Origin: Deltaproteobacteria bacterium
Lineage (GTDB): Bacteria > Desulfobacterota > Desulfuromonadia > Desulfuromonadales > BM103
Assembly: GCA_019313105.1 (NCBI GenBank)
Contig: JAFDBW010000311.1
Span: 1 to 10,001 of the forward strand
Length of the DNA stretch: 10,001 bases
Direction: 5' to 3'
This document shows positions 1 through 7,227 of the stretch, in pieces; the first letter of the stretch is position 1, and every line of letters begins with the position of its first letter. The position numbers and the translations under genes were made by a program. The notes beneath the pieces were generated by a model. It had not been told where the DNA came from. It saw only the letters and a list, made by a program, of their open reading frames with translations, and made no database searches.

Positions 1-351
1 GATGCTGCGCAGCCCGTTGTGGCCGCCATGGCCGCCACCAATTTTGATGCGCAGTGAACCAAAATCCAGGTCGATTTCGTCGTGAACCACAACCAAATCT
101 CCCGGCTCAACACCGAGAGATTGGAAGGCTGAAGCAACGCTTGTGCCGCTGCGATTCATATATGTCTGCGGCAACAGTATTGTTGCCTCTGTGCCGGCCA
201 CCCGCCCGACACCATAAACCCCCTGGTGACCTTTGCGCTTTAGAGCGATCCCGTTTCGCTCGGCAAGTGTAGCGGTGACCATAAAGCCTATATTGTGGCG
301 CGTTGCGGCATATTCAGGGCCCGGGTTGCCCAACCCAACGATCAGTTTCAA
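1..351 (-). CDS. pth: Peptidyl-tRNA hydrolase, N-terminal 117 residues (3' end outside window)
   Basis: Pth releases tRNA from peptidyl-tRNAs that drop off the ribosome, recycling the tRNA in the cytoplasm. Translating the minus strand gives an uninterrupted frame running off the left edge, beginning with KLIVGLGNPGPEYAATRHN, the family N-terminus. Asn9 and His19 correspond to the substrate-binding Asn and catalytic His. The segment HDEIDLDFG (residues 90-98) carries the conserved Asp, and GGGHGGHNGLRSI (105-117) is the glycine/histidine hallmark. The start is a TTG at 349-351. It is the only start codon that yields the family N-terminus, and an AGAGG-type ribosome binding site (358-362) lies 6 bases upstream. 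The gene begins 14 bases after the rplY stop codon, so the two are probably co-transcribed. About 70-80 residues are expected beyond the window. Identification is secure; the TTG start is an inference from motif position and RBS. Confidence 0.96.
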   Translation of the reverse strand, partial: MKLIVGLGNPGPEYAATRHNIGFMVTATLAERNGIALKRKGHQGVYGVGRVAGTEATILLPQTYMNRSGTSVASAFQSLGVEPGDLVVVHDEIDLDFGSLRIKIGGGHGGHNGLRSI

Positions 352-365
352 AAGAAACCTCTACC

Positions 366-1025
366 TTATGACTCTTCGGCTTCCCCAGATCCCTCTTCGG
401 CAACTTCACCTTCAGCGACCTCACCTTCAAGAGCCTCTTCTTCTTCCGTCTTTTCTACTTCTTCAGCCATACGACCGACCACCGTCAGAACCGTAAAGTT
501 GACGTCGTGTTGGGATTCGACCCCTTCCGGAAGCGTCACCTCGTCAATATGGACAGCGTCTCCGACTTCCAGCTCTTCGACATTGACCTCAATTGAGTTC
601 GGGATGTTGGTTGGCAGACATAGAAGTTCTAGTTCATGACGAACCATCTGCAGCGTGCCGCCCTCTTTTTCCCCTTTGGATTTACCTTGCGGGCTGACCG
701 GGACCATGAAGGCAATTTTCTTTTTCAGGTCAAGAGCATAGAAGTCGACATGCTTGGGTTCCCGACGGATGGCATCGATCTGCATATCCTTGAGGACCAC
801 GACCTTGCCGTCAAACGGTCCATCGCCCTTCAGGGTGATCAGAGTGTTCCACCCTGCTTCGGTGGCTGTTGCCTGTTGCAGGGCTTTCGGGTCAACACGA
901 AGATTGAGTGCTTCAATCCCCTTGCCATAAACCACGGCCGGCACCAGACCGTCAGCACGGACTTTGCGAGAGCCGCCTTTACCCGTGCGAACCCGTGGTT
1001 CAACGTTCAGGATTGATTTCGCCAT
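366..1025 (-). CDS. rplY: 50S ribosomal protein L25 / general stress protein Ctc
   Basis: This is the ribosomal protein that binds 5S rRNA in the central protuberance of the large subunit. At 219 residues it is the long, two-domain Ctc/TL5 form rather than the ~95-residue E. coli form. Residues 1 to about 95 form the L25 domain (N-terminus MAKSILNVEPRVRTGKGGSR, then LVPAVVYGKG and REPKHVDFYALD). Residues about 100-185 form the TL5 C-terminal beta domain (LELLCLPTNIPNSIEVNVEE). The last ~33 residues are a low-complexity, almost purely acidic tail rich in Glu, Gly and Ala. The ATG start has a strong GGAGG Shine-Dalgarno 9 bases upstream. It lies 58 bases downstream of prs and 14 bases upstream of pth, an arrangement common in this lineage, and probably belongs to one transcript with both. 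The acidic tail is expected for this subfamily and is not a frameshift artefact, since the frame ends cleanly in TAA. Confidence 0.96.
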   Translation of the reverse strand: MAKSILNVEPRVRTGKGGSRKVRADGLVPAVVYGKGIEALNLRVDPKALQQATATEAGWNTLITLKGDGPFDGKVVVLKDMQIDAIRREPKHVDFYALDLKKKIAFMVPVSPQGKSKGEKEGGTLQMVRHELELLCLPTNIPNSIEVNVEELEVGDAVHIDEVTLPEGVESQHDVNFTVLTVVGRMAEEVEKTEEEEALEGEVAEGEVAEEGSGEAEES

Positions 1026-1083
1026 TTATCTGTTCCTCCATCCTTAGAGCTTCTTGAGTTTATTGTCTTAAGTGTCCGCTCGC

Positions 1084-2025
1084 TCAGACGAAAAGCGAAC
1101 TGACCGATTCGTCGCCATGAATTCGATTGATCGCTTCCGCTAACAGCTTTGCCACGGAAATAATCCTCAGGCGCGGGCATTCAATGACTTTCGCCTCTGC
1201 AGGGATCGTGTTGCTGATCAGGACTTCCTTGAGTGAACTTGCATTGATCCGTTCCAGTGCCGGGCCGGAGAGAACTGCATGCGTTGCCGTGGCATGGACA
1301 TCGCCGGCCCCGTGGGCCTTAAGTGCCGTAGCGGCCTGGCATAGAGTCCCGGCCGTATCGATCATGTCATCGACAATGATACAGGTTTTGCCGTCAACAT
1401 CACCGATAATATGCATGACCTCGGAGACATTTGCCGCACTGCGCCGCTTGTCGATAATTGCCAGCCCGGCATTCAGACGTTTGGCGAAAGCCCGCGCACG
1501 CTCGGTTCCGCCAGCATCCGGAGAGACGACAACCACTTCACCTGAAAAACGGGACTTGATGTCATCGAGGACGACCGGGGCAGCGTACAGATGATCCACA
1601 GGGATATTGAAGAACCCCTGGATCTGTCCGGCATGCAGGTCAACACATAGCACGCGCTGGGCTCCGGCCGTCGTAATCAGGTCGGCGACGAGCTTGCTGG
1701 TAATCGGGGTTCGCGGCGCAACCTTGCGGTCCTGCCGGGCATAACCGAAATACGGGATAACCGCGGTAATACGTGCAGCCGAGGCGCGCTTTAGCGCATC
1801 GATCATAACCAGAAGTTCCATCAAGTTCTGGTTGGACGGCTGGCAAGTTGACTGGACCACGAAAACGTCGCGTCCGCGGACATTCTCTTTGATCTCAACC
1901 ATAATTTCGCCGTCAGAGAAACTCTTGACGCTGGCCTTGGCAAGAGGGACAGACAGGTGATCACAGATTTCCTGAGCTAATGCGGGGTTTGCGTTCCCGG
2001 TAAAAACTTTCAGTTCTTTGAGCAC
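1084..2025 (-). CDS. prs: Ribose-phosphate pyrophosphokinase (PRPP synthetase)
   Basis: The enzyme transfers pyrophosphate from ATP to ribose 5-phosphate, giving PRPP for purine, pyrimidine, histidine, tryptophan and NAD synthesis. With a GTG start at 2023-2025 the protein is 313 residues, the normal class I length. Visible family features include [20 protein letters not shown] (36-55), [11 protein letters not shown] (91-101, ATP-binding region), [11 protein letters not shown] (129-139), [17 protein letters not shown] (168-184), the KRRSAAN catalytic flexible loop (193-199) and the PRPP-binding loop [10 protein letters not shown] (218-227). An ATG 29 codons further upstream is in frame, but the extension is not family-like and nearly reaches the tRNA. 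The GTG has an AGGTG ribosome binding site about 6 bases upstream and puts [10 protein letters not shown] at the N-terminus, as expected. It lies between tRNA-Gln upstream and rplY downstream. Confidence 0.97.
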   Translation of the reverse strand: MLKELKVFTGNANPALAQEICDHLSVPLAKASVKSFSDGEIMVEIKENVRGRDVFVVQSTCQPSNQNLMELLVMIDALKRASAARITAVIPYFGYARQDRKVAPRTPITSKLVADLITTAGAQRVLCVDLHAGQIQGFFNIPVDHLYAAPVVLDDIKSRFSGEVVVVSPDAGGTERARAFAKRLNAGLAIIDKRRSAANVSEVMHIIGDVDGKTCIIVDDMIDTAGTLCQAATALKAHGAGDVHATATHAVLSGPALERINASSLKEVLISNTIPAEAKVIECPRLRIISVAKLLAEAINRIHGDESVSSLFV

Positions 2026-2123
2026 GTTATCACCTGTTGCTGGAGGTCCCAGGCCGTGGACTGGCCAGACTCCATACAAAAATTGACGATGGTCACAGAA
2101 GTCCGTCGGCAATCAATCTTTTG

Positions 2124-2198
2124 TGGCAGGGGCGGCAGGGATCGAACCTGCGAATGACGGGATCAAAACCCGTTGCCTTACCGCTTGGCGACGCCCCT
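2124..2198 (-). tRNA. tRNA-Gln (anticodon TTG)
   Basis: A complete 75-base cloverleaf is readable on the minus strand. The acceptor stem AGGGGCG pairs with CGCCCCT, followed by discriminator G and an encoded CCA. The anticodon stem ACGGG/CCCGT encloses the loop TTTTGAT with anticodon TTG, which reads the Gln codon CAA (and CAG by wobble). The T arm contains the GGTTCGATCC consensus. It begins 22 bases after the ispE stop and ends 98 bases before the prs start, so it is likely processed from an ispE-tRNA-prs transcript; I see no separate terminator on either side. Confidence 0.96.
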
Positions 2199-2220
2199 AT
2201 TCGTTCAACTCGTTACAAAT

Positions 2221-3060
2221 TCACAGTGGGCTGACAACTTCAACCCACCATGCAGTGTCCCCGGAGATTTCTTCCGCCGCCCGTTCGGCGCGGCCATGAT
2301 CTGCAAACACGCCAAACACGGTGGGCCCGCTCCCGGACATGAGAGCTCCTTCAGCCCCGCTAGCAATCAGACGTTCCTTGATCGTCGTGATCACAGGGTA
2401 GTGTTGGCAGGTGACTACTTCAAGATCGTTATGCAGCAGACGCACTAAAGCACTTGTTCCCTGGGGAAACCTCGGAAGTTTAGCGATTGACCTGTGGTGT
2501 GTCAACCCCAAATTTTGAAAGGCCCACGCAGTCGAAACGGCAACCCGCGGGTTCACCAGAACCAGCCATATCGGAGGCAATCCTGGCCACGGCTGCAGTT
2601 GCTCTCCGACACCTGTCGCCCATGCCGTCTGGCCGTAAAGGAAAAACGGCACATCGGCACCAAGCTGCCGGCCCAAAACCATCAGTTCACTACAGGAAAG
2701 GCCGCTATCCAAAAGGCCGTTCAGCGCTGACAGAACAGCCGCGGCATCCGATGAGCCGCCACCAAGCCCTGCCGCCTCAGGGATTTTCTTTTCTATGTTA
2801 ATCGCCACACTGTACGTCTTGTCCACGTGCTGCAAAAACAACCTTGCAGCGCGCGCTGCAAGGTTTTCGACTCCGGGAGAAAGATTGACACGCGGACAAC
2901 ACACCGTTATATCCGAACCGGGTGATACCGTAACGTCGAGTCGATCCTGCAAACCGATCATTTGCATCAACGTGGCCAGGTCGTGGTAACCATCATGACG
3001 CCGGCCAAGCACATGCAGGCAAAGATTTATTTTGGCCGGTGCGTAAACACGTTTGATCAT
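2221..3060 (-). CDS. ispE: 4-diphosphocytidyl-2-C-methyl-D-erythritol kinase (IspE)
   Basis: IspE is the GHMP-family kinase that phosphorylates the 2-hydroxyl of CDP-methylerythritol with ATP, in the non-mevalonate (MEP) route to isoprenoids. The 279-residue product has the N-terminal substrate motif APAKINLCLHVLGRRHDGYH (7-26) with Lys10 at the usual catalytic position. The glycine-rich ATP loop PEAAGLGGGSSDAAA is at 94-108, GADVPFFLYG (134-143) supplies catalytic Asp136, and the C-terminal GHMP motif ALMSGSGPTVFGVF spans 239-252. A longer in-frame start exists 17 codons upstream (3111). The ATG at 3058-3060 is preferred because it gives MIKRVYAPAK at the N-terminus and has an AAGGTG ribosome binding site about 6 bases away. 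The gene is divergent from the TRAP transporter operon and heads the housekeeping block. Confidence 0.96.
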   Translation of the reverse strand: MIKRVYAPAKINLCLHVLGRRHDGYHDLATLMQMIGLQDRLDVTVSPGSDITVCCPRVNLSPGVENLAARAARLFLQHVDKTYSVAINIEKKIPEAAGLGGGSSDAAAVLSALNGLLDSGLSCSELMVLGRQLGADVPFFLYGQTAWATGVGEQLQPWPGLPPIWLVLVNPRVAVSTAWAFQNLGLTHHRSIAKLPRFPQGTSALVRLLHNDLEVVTCQHYPVITTIKERLIASGAEGALMSGSGPTVFGVFADHGRAERAAEEISGDTAWWVEVVSPL

Positions 3061-3185
3061 TTTCACACCTTTGAACATCCATGCATGATGACGGGACTTG
3101 TAAGTACCCAACAGTCGAAACCAATTTGATTCGGGCCTTCACCGACCAGCTTGCACGGATAAACGAACCTGTTATTTTCGCACAC

Positions 3186-3212
3186 ACTATAAGTATAAGA
3201 AGAAGGTTTCAA
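3186..3212 (-). promoter_or_regulatory. Candidate sigma-70 promoter for ispE (weak)
   Basis: Reading the minus strand, TTGAAA (3207-3212) is followed after 15 bases by TATAGT (3186-3191), with an overlapping TATACT at 3192-3197. The spacer is shorter than the ideal 17 bases, so this is only a candidate. It would give a leader of roughly 120 bases before the ispE ATG. A TTGACA on the same strand (3243-3248) has no good -10 at proper distance. Confidence 0.3.
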
Positions 3213-3420
3213 CCCAAATCATTCCAGGCAATCAACACCAATTGTCAAATATCGTTTTAACGTCTTTTAATCCCCATGAATATAGTGACTGATTTTCGCC
3301 ACAATAGGTACTTTTTAGCCTCGCCATAGATGTTCGTATCAATCAAGAATCGTCTGTCAAAACCTTGCAAACATTCATTTTTGTGCTTTTATATTAAAGG
3401 TGCAAACAGTATTTTATTCA

Positions 3421-3436
3421 TGGCATCTTCCTTGCG
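3421..3436 (+). promoter_or_regulatory. Sigma-54 (RpoN) -24/-12 promoter of the TRAP operon
   Basis: TGGCATCTTCCTTGCG matches the sigma-54 consensus TGGCAYR-N4-TTGCW. The invariant GG (3422-3423) and GC (3434-3435) are separated by exactly 10 bases; only the last base (G instead of A/T) deviates. Transcription would start about 12 bases beyond the GC, near 3447, giving a leader of about 73 bases before the binding-protein ATG. Sigma-54 promoters need an enhancer-binding activator, so the operon is likely switched on by a specific signal. The activator gene is not in the window. Confidence 0.78.
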
Positions 3437-3467
3437 TTAGAGAACTGTTGCAACCACGTAACTTTTG

Positions 3468-3482
3468 AAGGCATCAGGCCTT
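3468..3482 (+). other. Small leader hairpin in the TRAP operon 5' UTR
   Basis: AAGGC and GCCTT form a 5 bp stem with the loop ATCAG, followed by TTATTC. It lies within the predicted leader, 37 bases before the start codon and upstream of the AGGAGG ribosome binding site (3505-3510). It could be a weak pause site or an mRNA-stabilising element, but a 5 bp stem may also occur by chance. Confidence 0.3.
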
Positions 3483-3519
3483 TTATTCGCAAACCCCAAC
3501 ACAGAGGAGGCAACACAAC

Positions 3520-4515
3520 ATGAAAACTGCAAAACGGTTCCTGTCACTGGTCAGCGCCCTGGCGCTGGTCGCAGCCTTTACCCTGCCCAGCACGGCACTC
3601 GCTGAGAAAACCCGTCTTGGTTTTGGTGGCGGCCCTGAAGGGGGCACATTCCAGTACTTCTCCAACGGTATTGCATCCCGTCTTTCCAAAATGCTCCCGG
3701 ACGTGGAAGTCTCCAACATGGCTTCAGCAGGCTCGGTTGAGAACGTCCGTCGCGCCAATTCCGGGGAGATCGATTTCGGTATCGCCTACTCAGGCGACAC
3801 CTATCTGGCTCGTAACGGCCGTCTGACCAACGATACCACCAAATATCCGAATGTCATGGCCATGGCATTCCTCTACGGTGCACCAGCTCACCTCGTCGTC
3901 CTTGAAGGCAGCGGCATCAAAGAAGTTGCCGACCTCGAAGGCAAACGCATTGCCGTTGGCGGGGCCGGCTCCGGCGCTGCCGCAGCCGCACAGCGTTACT
4001 TCAGCGCACTTGGGCTGTGGGACAAGATGAATGTCGAATTCATCGGCTACAGCAAAGCCGCAGCAGCCATCGGTGACGGCCTGATCGACGCCATGTGGGT
4101 CTTTGCCGGTTTCCCCAACAGCTCGATCATCCAGGCTGCCGCCAGCAACAAGATCAAGATTCTCGACACATTTTCCGCTGGTGAGAAGGGTGGAGCTTTC
4201 GAGCAGTACCCCTTCTACGCAGCTCTGACAATTCCGGCCGGCACCTACAGTGGCGTGGACTACGACGTCAAGTCCTTCCAGGACTCGGCCCTTTGGGTAG
4301 CCAGCAAAGACGTTGCCCCTGAGCATGTTTACAATGCCCTGGCCAACATCTACACCAAGGACGGCCTCTCCTACATGGTTAAAGTCAAGAGCACGGCCAA
4401 GTCCATGTCGATAGAAGGCGCTCTCACCGGTATCGTCACCCCGGTACACCCTGGCGCCCAGAAGTTTTGGAAAGAGCAGGGGCTCACCCTGACAGAAGCT
4501 CAGATGGGCAACTAA
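3520..4515 (+). CDS. TRAP transporter solute-binding protein, TAXI family
   Basis: This is the extracytoplasmic receptor of a tripartite ATP-independent periplasmic (TRAP) transporter; it captures a small anionic solute and delivers it to the membrane subunits. Of 331 residues, the first 28 form a classical Sec signal peptide: basic MKTAKR, a hydrophobic stretch, and a cleavage site after TALA-28. The mature protein begins EKTRLGFGGGPEGGTFQYFS. This Gly-rich start, the NMASAGSVENVRRANSGEID segment and the absence of a DctP-type core place it in the TAXI (TRAP-associated extracytoplasmic immunogenic) family. Characterised TAXI proteins bind dicarboxylates or glutamate-like acids; the ligand here cannot be read from sequence. 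The start has AGGAGG 9 bases upstream. It is the first gene of a sigma-54-dependent operon with the fused permease 111 bases downstream, separated by a hairpin. There is no lipobox, so it should be freely periplasmic. Confidence 0.94.
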   Translation: MKTAKRFLSLVSALALVAAFTLPSTALAEKTRLGFGGGPEGGTFQYFSNGIASRLSKMLPDVEVSNMASAGSVENVRRANSGEIDFGIAYSGDTYLARNGRLTNDTTKYPNVMAMAFLYGAPAHLVVLEGSGIKEVADLEGKRIAVGGAGSGAAAAAQRYFSALGLWDKMNVEFIGYSKAAAAIGDGLIDAMWVFAGFPNSSIIQAAASNKIKILDTFSAGEKGGAFEQYPFYAALTIPAGTYSGVDYDVKSFQDSALWVASKDVAPEHVYNALANIYTKDGLSYMVKVKSTAKSMSIEGALTGIVTPVHPGAQKFWKEQGLTLTEAQMGN

Positions 4516-4534
4516 ATCATCATCCAACCCGGAG

Positions 4535-4560
4535 GCGGGGCCGCAAGGCCCCGCTTCTTC
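4535..4560 (+). terminator. GC-rich hairpin between binding protein and permease genes (probable partial terminator)
   Basis: GCGGGGCC (4535-4542) pairs perfectly with GGCCCCGC (4547-4554) around a GCAA tetraloop, an 8 bp very stable stem of GNRA type. The following TTCTTCTTC is T-rich but interrupted, so termination is probably incomplete. Placed 20 bases after the binding-protein stop, it could both protect the upstream mRNA from 3' exonucleases and reduce read-through into the permease. This would give an excess of binding protein over membrane subunit, a common strategy in binding-protein-dependent transporters. Confidence 0.65.
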
Positions 4561-4626
4561 TCACTGAGTCACATTCAGTTTTGGGCAACCAGGCCCTCAT
4601 TTCATAAATTTAGGCAGGTAGTCAGT

Positions 4627-7227
4627 ATGGCTGAAGATATCCAAGAAGAATTGCAGACCCTCTCCCCGGAGGAACAGGAAAAACTCAAGAAACTGATGGA
4701 GAAGGACTCCAAGTCCTATCGGTCTCCGGTCGGTTTTTTCAAATGGCTGGTTGCGGTGCTCGGCGCCGGGATGGTCCTTTTCTATTTCTATACAGCCGGG
4801 CTCGCGGCCGTTGCAACCCAATATCATCGTGGGGTCTATGTCTTTGTTACCTACGTGTTGGTCTTTTTGCTCTATCCTGCCGGCAAGACCTGGATGCGCG
4901 TACCGCTTTCATTGATCATCGGCGCCATTTTCTCGAGCGCGATGGCCGGACTCGTCGTTTATGAATCGGTTGACGCATTCCACGCTGATATATCCAGCGG
5001 CAATATGGGCCTGATCGGCGCCCTATTAATCGGTGCAGTTATCATCGGTGGTGTCGCGACCTTTATTGACAACATCCTCATGAAGAAGTGGCCGCAGAAC
5101 CCGACTCTTTCGGATATCCTCTACGCCTTGGCTTCAGCAGCAGTTGTTTACTACTGGATCCATGAATTCGAAGTTTTGAACTACCGCGCCGGTGCAGAGA
5201 CCAACCTGGATGCCATGATCAGCATCGTCGGCATCATTCTCTCCCTGGAAGTCTGTCGCCGGGTTCTCGGCTGGTCGATGACCTTTATCGGCATCGGACT
5301 GTTCCTCTACGGTTATCTCGGGCCTATTTTCCCGGAGATTATTGCCCATCGCGGTTTCGGCATCGAACGCCTGTGCACCGCCCTTTACCTGACAACCAAC
5401 GGGGTGTTCGGGGTCATGGCCAATGTTTTGGCGACCTACGTCATCCTGTTTATCTTCTTTGGCGCTTTTCTGCATAAATCGGGAGCTGGCAAATTCTTCA
5501 TCGACTTTCCGCTTGCACTGGCCGGTCGCAGCACCGGTGGTCCGGCAAAGGTTGCTGTTATTGCTTCTGCTTTCTTTGGTTCGGTTTCCGGCAGTGCGAT
5601 TGCCAATACAGTATCCACCGGAGCCTTTACCATACCGCTGATGAAACGGGCCGGCTTCAGGCCGCACGTTGCCGGGGCCATCGAGCCATCCGCATCGATC
5701 GGCGGCATGTTCCTGCCTCCAGTTATGGGCGCCGGCGGCTTCCTGATGGCCGAGTTGACGGAAACGTCATACGCATACATCATGATGATCGCCATCTTCC
5801 CCGCCCTGCTCTATTTCTTCTCGGTCTTCTGCATGATTCACTTTGAAGCCAAGAAGCAGGGGATCAAGGGGATCGATGACGATGAATTTCCGCACTGGAA
5901 GGATGTCCTAAAAAAACAGTGGTATTACTCCCTGCCGTTAATCATCATCACGATCCTCATGATCATCGGAAAATCCCCCGGGATGGCGGCTTTCTGGTCT
6001 GCATTGTCCTGTATTGTCGTAAGCTGGGTAAGGCAGGACAGGAAGGTCTCGTTCCAGGACAGATTGATTTATGTCCCTTTCACGGTTCTGTTTTTTATGA
6101 TTGTTGGTCTCGGTTATATCGAGCTTCCAATTCATGAAATATTCGGATTTAAAATCCAGTTTTGCATTACCTTATCGGCAACAGTCTGGTGTCTTTTAGT
6201 TAGTGCCTTCCGTACAGACATTACGATGGATTTGAAAGGCATATGGGAAGCGATCCTGACCGGTGCCAACAACACCCTGATCATCGGTGCAACGCTCGGC
6301 GTCATCGGCATTATCGTCGGCACTATTTCTCTGACTGGAATTGGCCTCAAGTTCTCCGACATCATCATCTCGCTTGCCAGTGGTAACCTGCTCGCAGCAA
6401 TTTTCCTGGTCGCCCTTGCCTCGCTGATACTTGGCATGGGTGTCCCGGTCACGGCAGCATACCTGATCACGGCAGTGTTGGCGGTGCCACCGCTCATGGA
6501 AATGGGTGTGCCCCTGCTCTGCGCTCACATGATCGTCTACTGGTTCAGCCAGGATTCGAACATAACCCCACCGGTTTGCGTTGCGGCCTACGCCGGAGCT
6601 GCGATTGCCGGGTCTGACCCGTGGAAGACCGGCTGGACCAGCTTCAAATTCGCCAAGCTATTGTACGTTATGCCGATCCTGTTTGCCTTCACTCCGGCGA
6701 TTCTGTTCCAGCCACATACGGCCAATGTCAAGGTGCCTAATCTTGGTGATGATTTACCGTTTGCATCGGTCATGTCGGTCGATGTCAAGGAAGGTCAGCA
6801 CATCGAAAAAGGTGATGTGGTCGCCAAGATCATGATTGGTGATGAAATCCGTGATATCAAGGCAAGACGAGGCGGCAACGTCACCGAGGTGAAGACTTTT
6901 GCTGGCGGCATGGTCAATTCAAAAGAAGTGATCATCGAGGCCAATGATCCGGCGACCGGTATGCAGACTGCGTCTTCTTTCTTCTCGGCATTCCTCGGCA
7001 CGATCGCCTTCTCGGCGACGACCATGTTCTTCTGGTTCCGCCGTACCACGCTGTTTGAGTGGGTGATTCTGGCGGTCGGCACCGTGTTCCTATACTGGCC
7101 GACATTGATAACAGATGCGGTCGGCATAGCTTTGGTCGGATTTGTCATCTTCATGCAGATCACCAAGAACAAAAAGGAACACGGTTCTATGCTGGCGCCT
7201 AAATCAGGAGAAGAGGGAGTCGAGTGA
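4627..7227 (+). CDS. TRAP transporter fused permease (DctQ-DctM type) with C-terminal lipoyl-like domain
   Basis: This 866-residue inner-membrane protein is the small and large TRAP membrane subunits joined in one chain, as is normal for TAXI systems; uptake is expected to be driven by an ion gradient. Residues 1-34 are a charged, probably helical cytoplasmic head (MAEDIQEELQTLSPEEQEKL). DctQ-like helices follow, then the DctM domain with hallmarks FGSVSGSAIANTVSTGAF (317-334), LGMGVPVTAAYL (602-613 region) and SNITPPVCVAAYAGAAIAG (644 onward). Beyond the usual end of the family (~690) there is an extra soluble segment at 699-774 (KVPNLGDD, VKEGQHIEKGDVVAKI, GGNVTEV), which resembles a lipoyl/biotinyl fold. 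Three further hydrophobic segments follow (about 785-804, 809-826 and 827-846) and a charged tail. Some long TRAP permeases carry a C-terminal extension called DUF3394; whether this one belongs there cannot be tested here. The ribosome binding site is weak (AGGTAG about 8 bases upstream of ATG). The stop overlaps the start of the USP gene. Confidence 0.94.
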   Translation: MAEDIQEELQTLSPEEQEKLKKLMEKDSKSYRSPVGFFKWLVAVLGAGMVLFYFYTAGLAAVATQYHRGVYVFVTYVLVFLLYPAGKTWMRVPLSLIIGAIFSSAMAGLVVYESVDAFHADISSGNMGLIGALLIGAVIIGGVATFIDNILMKKWPQNPTLSDILYALASAAVVYYWIHEFEVLNYRAGAETNLDAMISIVGIILSLEVCRRVLGWSMTFIGIGLFLYGYLGPIFPEIIAHRGFGIERLCTALYLTTNGVFGVMANVLATYVILFIFFGAFLHKSGAGKFFIDFPLALAGRSTGGPAKVAVIASAFFGSVSGSAIANTVSTGAFTIPLMKRAGFRPHVAGAIEPSASIGGMFLPPVMGAGGFLMAELTETSYAYIMMIAIFPALLYFFSVFCMIHFEAKKQGIKGIDDDEFPHWKDVLKKQWYYSLPLIIITILMIIGKSPGMAAFWSALSCIVVSWVRQDRKVSFQDRLIYVPFTVLFFMIVGLGYIELPIHEIFGFKIQFCITLSATVWCLLVSAFRTDITMDLKGIWEAILTGANNTLIIGATLGVIGIIVGTISLTGIGLKFSDIIISLASGNLLAAIFLVALASLILGMGVPVTAAYLITAVLAVPPLMEMGVPLLCAHMIVYWFSQDSNITPPVCVAAYAGAAIAGSDPWKTGWTSFKFAKLLYVMPILFAFTPAILFQPHTANVKVPNLGDDLPFASVMSVDVKEGQHIEKGDVVAKIMIGDEIRDIKARRGGNVTEVKTFAGGMVNSKEVIIEANDPATGMQTASSFFSAFLGTIAFSATTMFFWFRRTTLFEWVILAVGTVFLYWPTLITDAVGIALVGFVIFMQITKNKKEHGSMLAPKSGEEGVE
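6721..6948 (+). other. Lipoyl/biotinyl-like domain encoded within the TRAP permease gene
   Basis: Residues 699-774 of the permease read like a barrel-sandwich hybrid domain. An opening KVPNLGDD resembles the VPDLGD start of E2 lipoyl domains. VKEGQHIEKGDVVAKI is the typical first hammerhead half. GGNVTEVKTFAGGMVNSKEV repeats the turn-and-strand pattern of the second half (G-V-hydrophobic-E-hydrophobic, then G-V-K-hydrophobic). Aligning the second-half glycine puts Asp739, not Lys, at the position of the lipoylated/biotinylated lysine, so modification is not expected. The fold assignment is by eye. Confidence 0.55.

Larger units (their letters stand above)
3061..3519. promoter_or_regulatory. 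Divergent intergenic regulatory region between ispE and the TRAP operon
   Basis: This 459 bp stretch has no credible gene. It is clearly more AT-rich than the flanking coding DNA, especially 3180-3420, as expected of a control region with upstream activator and bending sites. It contains the sigma-54 promoter, a pair of TGCAAACA direct repeats and a small leader hairpin reported separately. On the minus strand it must hold the ispE promoter. No clear activator palindrome or consensus IHF site could be identified by eye. Confidence 0.7.

Noticed and set aside
2026..2112. N-terminal extension of prs to an upstream ATG
   Set aside because: The 29 extra residues are not part of the PRPP synthetase family; the internal GTG has a ribosome binding site and gives the standard N-terminus.
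3061..3111. Longer ispE start 17 codons upstream
   Set aside because: The added residues lack family similarity, and the inner ATG has the better ribosome binding site and the expected MIKRVYAPAK beginning.
3790..4527. 245-codon frame antisense to the TAXI binding-protein gene
   Set aside because: It is a shadow of a gene with clear signal peptide and family motifs on the other strand; the antisense product shows no known domain.
6721..6948. Idea that the permease domain is lipoylated or biotinylated and serves the E2-like enzyme
   Set aside because: The position of the modified lysine is Asp in my alignment, and the two genes are on opposite strands in different units; nothing connects them functionally.
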